NCBI GenBank assembly: GCA_027335515.1
Contig: DAHWHT010000283.1
Coordinates: forward strand, 1 to 9,969
DNA length: 9,969 nt
Direction of reading: 5' to 3'
DNA from: Clostridia bacterium
GTDB taxonomy: Bacteria > Bacillota_E > RBS10-35 > JAJYVN01
A program made the translations under genes and the position numbers. This document shows, in pieces, positions 7,564 to 9,969 of this stretch. Numbering within the stretch: position 1 is the first letter of the stretch; the number at the start of each line of letters is the position of its first letter. The notes beneath the pieces are model-generated. The model was given only the letters and a program-made list of their open reading frames with translations. It did not search any database and was not told the origin of the DNA.

Positions 7564-7590
7564 GGGGGCGGGCCAATGCCGCCCGCCCCC
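7564..7590. terminator. GC-rich hairpin between convergent sdhE and YeiH-family gene
   Basis: GGGGGCGGGC (7564-7573) and GCCCGCCCCC (7581-7590) form a perfect 10-bp stem with a 7-base loop. It lies 16 bases after the sdhE stop and 11 bases beyond the stop of the convergent minus-strand gene, so it can serve both directions. No T-run is present. It also marks the end of the sdhABE operon. Confidence 0.7.
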
Positions 7591-7601
7591 CCGCAAACCG
7601 A

Positions 7602-8666
7602 TCAGCGGCTCGTGAGTGCCTGCAGGACGATGCTGCTCGCCCCAACGGTGGCCCACAGCGCAGCGCCCAGAAGCAGGGGGCGCGCCCCGGTGCGCTTCAT
7701 CGCCCCGAAGCGGGCCGACAACCCGATACCCGCCAGCGCCATCACGATGAGGAACAGCGCCACCCGCCCAAGCAGGTGCTCCGCCCCCGGGCTGAACACC
7801 CCAAGGGTGTTGGCGACCGCGGCCACCACAAACAGGACGATGAACCAGGGCACCAGGGTGCGCCACTGAATGCGCATCCGTTGCCCGCCGGCAGCCGTGC
7901 GGTGGCGACGCAGCCGCTGGACCGCAAGGCCAAGGGCGATGGGCAGGATCAGCGTGGTCCGCGTCAGCTTGACGATCACGGCGTAGTTGCCCGCGGCACG
8001 TCCGTACGTGTATGCGGCGGCTACCACGGACGAGGTGTCGTTGATGGCCGTTCCCGCCCACAACCCGAAGGCGTGCTGGCTGAAACCGATGGCGTGCCCG
8101 ATCGTCGGGTACAGCAGTACCGCCACCACGTTGAAGAGGAAGATGGTCGAGATGGCGTAGGCAACGTCGAGTTCCCCCGCCTCCAACACACCCGAAACGG
8201 CCGCCACGGCCGACGCACCGCAGATCCCGGTGCCGACACCGATCATCGTGCGCAGGTCGCCGTCGACACCGAGCAAACGGCCAAACAGCCAGGCCCCGCC
8301 CAGCGCAGCCGCCATGGTGCCGAGCATCACGGGCAGTGAGGCGGCCCCCGTATGCGCGATTTGCGCCAGACTCAGGCCGGTGCCAAGCAGGATGACCGCC
8401 AACTGCAGAACCTGCTTGCCGGCGTAACGAAAGCCCGGGTCGAAGCGCTCCCCCGGGTGGAACACCACCTGGACCAACATGCCCAGCACAATACCAAACA
8501 CCGGCCCGCCGATCACCGGCACCCAGGTACCCAGGAGCCAGGCGACAACGGCAATCGCCGCGACCACCCCGAGCCCCGGCAACTGCCGCCCGACACTGGC
8601 GATCCAGGCCACGCGTTGCGGCCATGCCCGGGCATCCGGTTCAGGATCGATTTGCAGCGCCTCCAC
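7602..8666 (-). CDS. YeiH/UPF0324 family putative transporter
   Basis: A 354-residue polytopic membrane protein of the YeiH (UPF0324, PF03601) family, annotated in databases as a putative sulfate exporter, although the substrate is not well established. About ten hydrophobic segments are spread over residues 29-350. Family signatures are GTGICGASA (145-153), GLWAGTAINDTSSVVAA (201-217) and VKLTR (232-236). GTG 8666 is chosen because AGGGGGAG (8672-8679, minus strand) lies 5 bases upstream; starting earlier at 8717 would only add a hydrophilic leader without a matching site. It is divergent from a LysR regulator, the same arrangement as yeiH and yeiE in enterobacteria, which suggests regulated expression. 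Sulfur-oxyanion export is a family-level guess: no sulfur metabolism gene is in the window. Confidence 0.92.
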   Translation of the reverse strand: MEALQIDPEPDARAWPQRVAWIASVGRQLPGLGVVAAIAVVAWLLGTWVPVIGGPVFGIVLGMLVQVVFHPGERFDPGFRYAGKQVLQLAVILLGTGLSLAQIAHTGAASLPVMLGTMAAALGGAWLFGRLLGVDGDLRTMIGVGTGICGASAVAAVSGVLEAGELDVAYAISTIFLFNVVAVLLYPTIGHAIGFSQHAFGLWAGTAINDTSSVVAAAYTYGRAAGNYAVIVKLTRTTLILPIALGLAVQRLRRHRTAAGGQRMRIQWRTLVPWFIVLFVVAAVANTLGVFSPGAEHLLGRVALFLIVMALAGIGLSARFGAMKRTGARPLLLGAALWATVGASSIVLQALTSR

Positions 8667-8766
8667 GCGGACTCCCCCTTCAGCCAAGCATCCGACCGAG
8701 AAGCGGCCCCTCGGCACGCGCCCCTGGCAATAAGCAATGGGCCATATCGCCTAGCATCTTCTCCCA

Positions 8767-8779
8767 TGGCAAACCGCCA
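8767..8779. promoter_or_regulatory. Candidate LysR operator, T-N11-A palindrome (distal)
   Basis: TGGCAAACCGCCA is an exact 4-bp inverted repeat with 5-base spacer fitting the T-N11-A consensus of LysR-type sites. It lies 101 bp upstream of the YeiH-family start. A short palindrome like this can arise by chance in GC-rich DNA. Confidence 0.35.
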
Positions 8780-8824
8780 AGTCCGCTACACAGCGGCAAC
8801 TATGCACTGCGGACCCAACCCGCG

Positions 8825-8830
8825 TACAAT
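8825..8830 (+). promoter_or_regulatory. Possible -10 box for the LysR gene
   Basis: TACAAT differs from TATAAT at one position and lies 45 bp before the chosen LysR start. The -35 region (TATGCA at 8801-8806, 18-base spacing) is poor, as expected for a promoter needing or sensing a regulator. The T-N11-A palindrome at 8849-8865 would then lie just after the transcription start, consistent with autorepression. Inference. Confidence 0.35.
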
Positions 8831-8848
8831 ACCCGTCGGCCATGGAGC

Positions 8849-8865
8849 CATAAGTTGCGCTTATG
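8849..8865. promoter_or_regulatory. Candidate LysR operator, 17-bp palindrome (proximal)
   Basis: CATAAG-N5-CTTATG is a perfect 6-bp inverted repeat containing a T-N11-A core (T8851 to A8863), the classic LysR recognition shape. It ends 9 bases before ATG 8875 of the LysR gene and is AT-rich against a GC-rich background, which makes chance less likely. Binding here would sit over the leader or ribosome binding site of the regulator's own gene, suggesting negative autoregulation. Confidence 0.55.
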
Positions 8866-8874
8866 AGGTGGGCC

Positions 8875-9771
8875 ATGGAAGAGCGACGACTCGCGGTGTT
8901 CGCGGCGGTGGCCCGAGCGCAAAGCTTCTCCCGTGCCGCGGAGGCCATGCACCTCTCACAGCCCGCGGTCAGTCAGCAAGTAGCCGCGATGGAAACGGAA
9001 CTCGGCGTACGACTATTCGAGCGATCCCGCCGCGGGGTGCGATTGACCACGGCCGGAACGGCGTTGCTGGCCCACGCTGAAGCGTTGCTGCGGGAGATGA
9101 CCGAAACCCGGCGGGCCGTGGCGGCCGCGGCCGCGGCCATCCGCGGCAGTCTTGCCGTCGGCGCGAGCCAGACCATTGGCGAATACGTGCTGCCCGCCGT
9201 GCTGGCGCGGTTTGGCCGTCTGCACCCGCACGTACGCCTGCGCTGCGAAGTCGGCAACAGCGCCCAGGTGGTGCGCCGCCTCACGGATGGCGACCTGGAC
9301 ATCGGCTTCGTCGAAGGCGATCTCGCCGTGGCCGGTGTGGCCCTGCGCCCCTTCCGCCGGGACGAACTGGTGGTCGTCGCCTCGGCCGGCCACCGCTGGA
9401 CCGAGCTGGCGGAGGTGCCCCTCGATGAACTGTTGCGGGAGCCCTTCATTATGCGCGAGTCTGGCTCCGGTACCCGCCAGGTGATGGAGCGCCGACTCCA
9501 GCATGCCGGGGTGGATCCGGGCACCCTGCATGTGGTGCTGGAACAGACCGGCACGGAAGCCATCAAAGCCACGGTGGAGTCGGGGCTCGGGGTGTCGGTG
9601 TTGTCGCGCGCGACGGTCGCCAAGGAACTCTTGCTGGATACGCTGATCGCACGGCCGGTGCGAGGTGTGCCGATGTTTCGTGACATGTCCGAGGTCCACG
9701 TCACGGGCCGCACCCTGGTGCCCTCGGCCCGCGAACTCCTGCAGTTGGTGCGCGCCACCGTCGCCACCTGA
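8875..9771 (+). CDS. LysR family transcriptional regulator, divergent from YeiH-family gene
   Basis: A 298-residue LysR-type regulator of normal length. The winged helix-turn-helix is at residues 4-62, with SFSRAAEAMHLSQPAVSQQV as the recognition helices and a GVRLFERSRRGVRLT wing. A linker helix follows (63-90, Ala-rich at 83-88), then the periplasmic-binding-like effector domain (91-298) opening with LAVGASQTIGEYVLP, a start seen in the CysL/YeiE-like subgroup. ATG 8875 is preferred over ATG 8863 because AGGTGGG (8866-8872) precedes it, the HTH begins at the usual distance, and 8863 falls inside the palindrome at 8849-8865. The family normally acts as a tetramer, activating a divergent target with a small-molecule coinducer and repressing itself. 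The probable target is the neighbouring YeiH-family gene. The effector is unknown. Confidence 0.94.
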   Translation: MEERRLAVFAAVARAQSFSRAAEAMHLSQPAVSQQVAAMETELGVRLFERSRRGVRLTTAGTALLAHAEALLREMTETRRAVAAAAAAIRGSLAVGASQTIGEYVLPAVLARFGRLHPHVRLRCEVGNSAQVVRRLTDGDLDIGFVEGDLAVAGVALRPFRRDELVVVASAGHRWTELAEVPLDELLREPFIMRESGSGTRQVMERRLQHAGVDPGTLHVVLEQTGTEAIKATVESGLGVSVLSRATVAKELLLDTLIARPVRGVPMFRDMSEVHVTGRTLVPSARELLQLVRATVAT

Positions 9772-9776
9772 AGACC

Positions 9777-9805
9777 TTGCGGGTTGGCCGTCTGCCCGGT
9801 ATACT
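9777..9805 (+). promoter_or_regulatory. sigma70/sigmaA-type promoter for tRNA-Val
   Basis: TTGCGG (9777-9782) and TATACT (9800-9805) are separated by 17 bases, the optimal spacing, and the -10 box ends 11 bases before the mature tRNA. Transcription would begin at about 9812, giving a very short 5' leader. It is the clearest promoter in the window. Confidence 0.75.
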
Positions 9806-9816
9806 CGGCCCGCTGT

Positions 9817-9892
9817 GGGTGCGTAGCTCAGCGGTTAGAGCGCTCGGTTCACATCCGAGAGGTCGCTGGTTCGATCCCAGCCGCGCCCACCA
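9817..9892 (+). tRNA. tRNA-Val (anticodon CAC), CCA encoded
   Basis: A complete 76-base cloverleaf. The acceptor stem is GGGTGCG (9817-9823) with CGCGCCC (9882-9888), containing one G-U pair. The D stem is GCTC/GAGC with an 8-base AGCGGTTA loop. The anticodon stem CTCGG/CCGAG carries the loop TTCACAT, so the anticodon is CAC at 9850-9852, reading the valine codon GTG. The variable loop is AGGTC. The T arm is GCTGG-TTCGATC-CCAGC. The discriminator is A, followed by encoded CCA (9890-9892). It has its own promoter upstream and a terminator hairpin downstream, so it is a single-gene unit. The CAC isoacceptor supplements a UAC species in GC-rich genomes that use GTG heavily. Confidence 0.96.
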
Positions 9893-9920
9893 TTCGAAGC
9901 GTTGAGCCACAAGGCTTGCA

Positions 9921-9961
9921 GTAAGCCCCCGGTCAGCCGGCCGGGGGCTTACCCGTGTTTT
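9921..9961 (+). terminator. Rho-independent terminator after tRNA-Val
   Basis: GTAAGCCCCCGG (9921-9932) and CCGGGGGCTTAC (9941-9952) form a perfect 12-bp stem with an 8-base loop, followed by CCGTGTTTT (9953-9961), a modest T-rich tail. It starts 28 bases after the tRNA CCA end, giving a short 3' trailer to be removed by processing. Confidence 0.85.
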
Positions 9962-9969
9962 GCAAACAT

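Larger units (their letters stand above)
8667..8874. other. Divergent regulatory region between YeiH-family and LysR genes
   Basis: The 208-bp gap is less GC-rich than the genes around it and holds several short palindromes: TGGC-N5-GCCA (8767-8779), CCGCT-N4-AGCGG (8783-8796) and CATAAG-N5-CTTATG (8849-8865). GTCCGC (8781-8786) also recurs inverted as GCGGAC (8809-8814). A plausible -10 hexamer TACAAT (8825-8830) faces the LysR gene. No clear promoter can be assigned to the minus-strand gene, though TTGCCA on that strand (8767-8772) could be a -35 element. Confidence 0.55.

Noticed and set aside
7246..8625. Minus-strand open frame of 459 residues
   Set aside because: It is out of frame with the YeiH-family gene and antisense to sdhE, Gly/Arg-rich and without membrane segments or motifs; a high-GC shadow frame.
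9701..9910. Minus-strand 69-residue open frame containing RLGSNQRPLGCEPSAL
   Set aside because: It is the antisense of the tRNA-Val gene. This string is a well-known spurious protein found in databases wherever a tRNA is translated backwards.
9889..9969. tRNA 3' end as a phage or island attachment site
   Set aside because: No integrase gene or repeat of the tRNA end is visible, and the window ends just after the terminator.

Overview
The window is a GC-rich bacterial chromosome segment with tightly packed genes. Most starts are GTG, strong purine-rich ribosome binding sites are visible, and the one tRNA encodes its own CCA end. A non-classical SdhABE succinate dehydrogenase/fumarate reductase, a CUT1 sugar ABC transporter and a free-standing peptidoglycan-binding-repeat protein together would suit a high-GC, possibly thermophilic Bacillota lineage (Sulfobacillus/Thermaerobacter/Symbiobacterium-like). 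That placement is inference: nothing here is a phylogenetic marker beyond one tRNA, and other deep Gram-positive or Chloroflexota-like lineages are possible.

Layout. (1) 1-2551, plus strand: the 3' part of an operon encoding an extracellular sugar-binding protein (5' end cut by the window) and two inner-membrane permeases of the MalF/UgpA and MalG/UgpE type. A very stable intercistronic stem-loop lies after the binding-protein gene, and no ATPase gene is present. (2) 2595-3843, minus strand: a peptidoglycan-binding-repeat protein followed by a small MTH1187/YkoF-type thiamine-binding-family protein, converging on the transporter operon with a hairpin between them. (3) 3937-7547, plus strand: sdhA-sdhB-sdhE, an FAD subunit, an iron-sulfur subunit with an extra cysteine that should make its third cluster a [4Fe-4S], and a CCG-domain (HdrB-like) subunit. 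No cytochrome b or hydrophobic anchor gene follows. (4) 7602-8666, minus strand: a YeiH/UPF0324 family membrane protein, with (5) a divergent LysR regulator at 8875-9771. The 208-bp gap between them holds two T-N11-A palindromes that look like LysR operators. (6) 9777-9952: a good sigma70/sigmaA-type promoter, tRNA-Val(CAC) and a strong terminator hairpin.

Functional reading. The transporter imports a sugar or polyol. SdhABE interconverts succinate and fumarate using a quinone or thiol partner through its CCG subunit rather than through heme b. The LysR protein probably controls the YeiH-family transporter, as in the yeiE-yeiH arrangement of enterobacteria. I see no mobile element, CRISPR array or defence system. 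The most unusual material is the anchor-less SdhABE cluster and the small regulatory structures in the intergenic regions.
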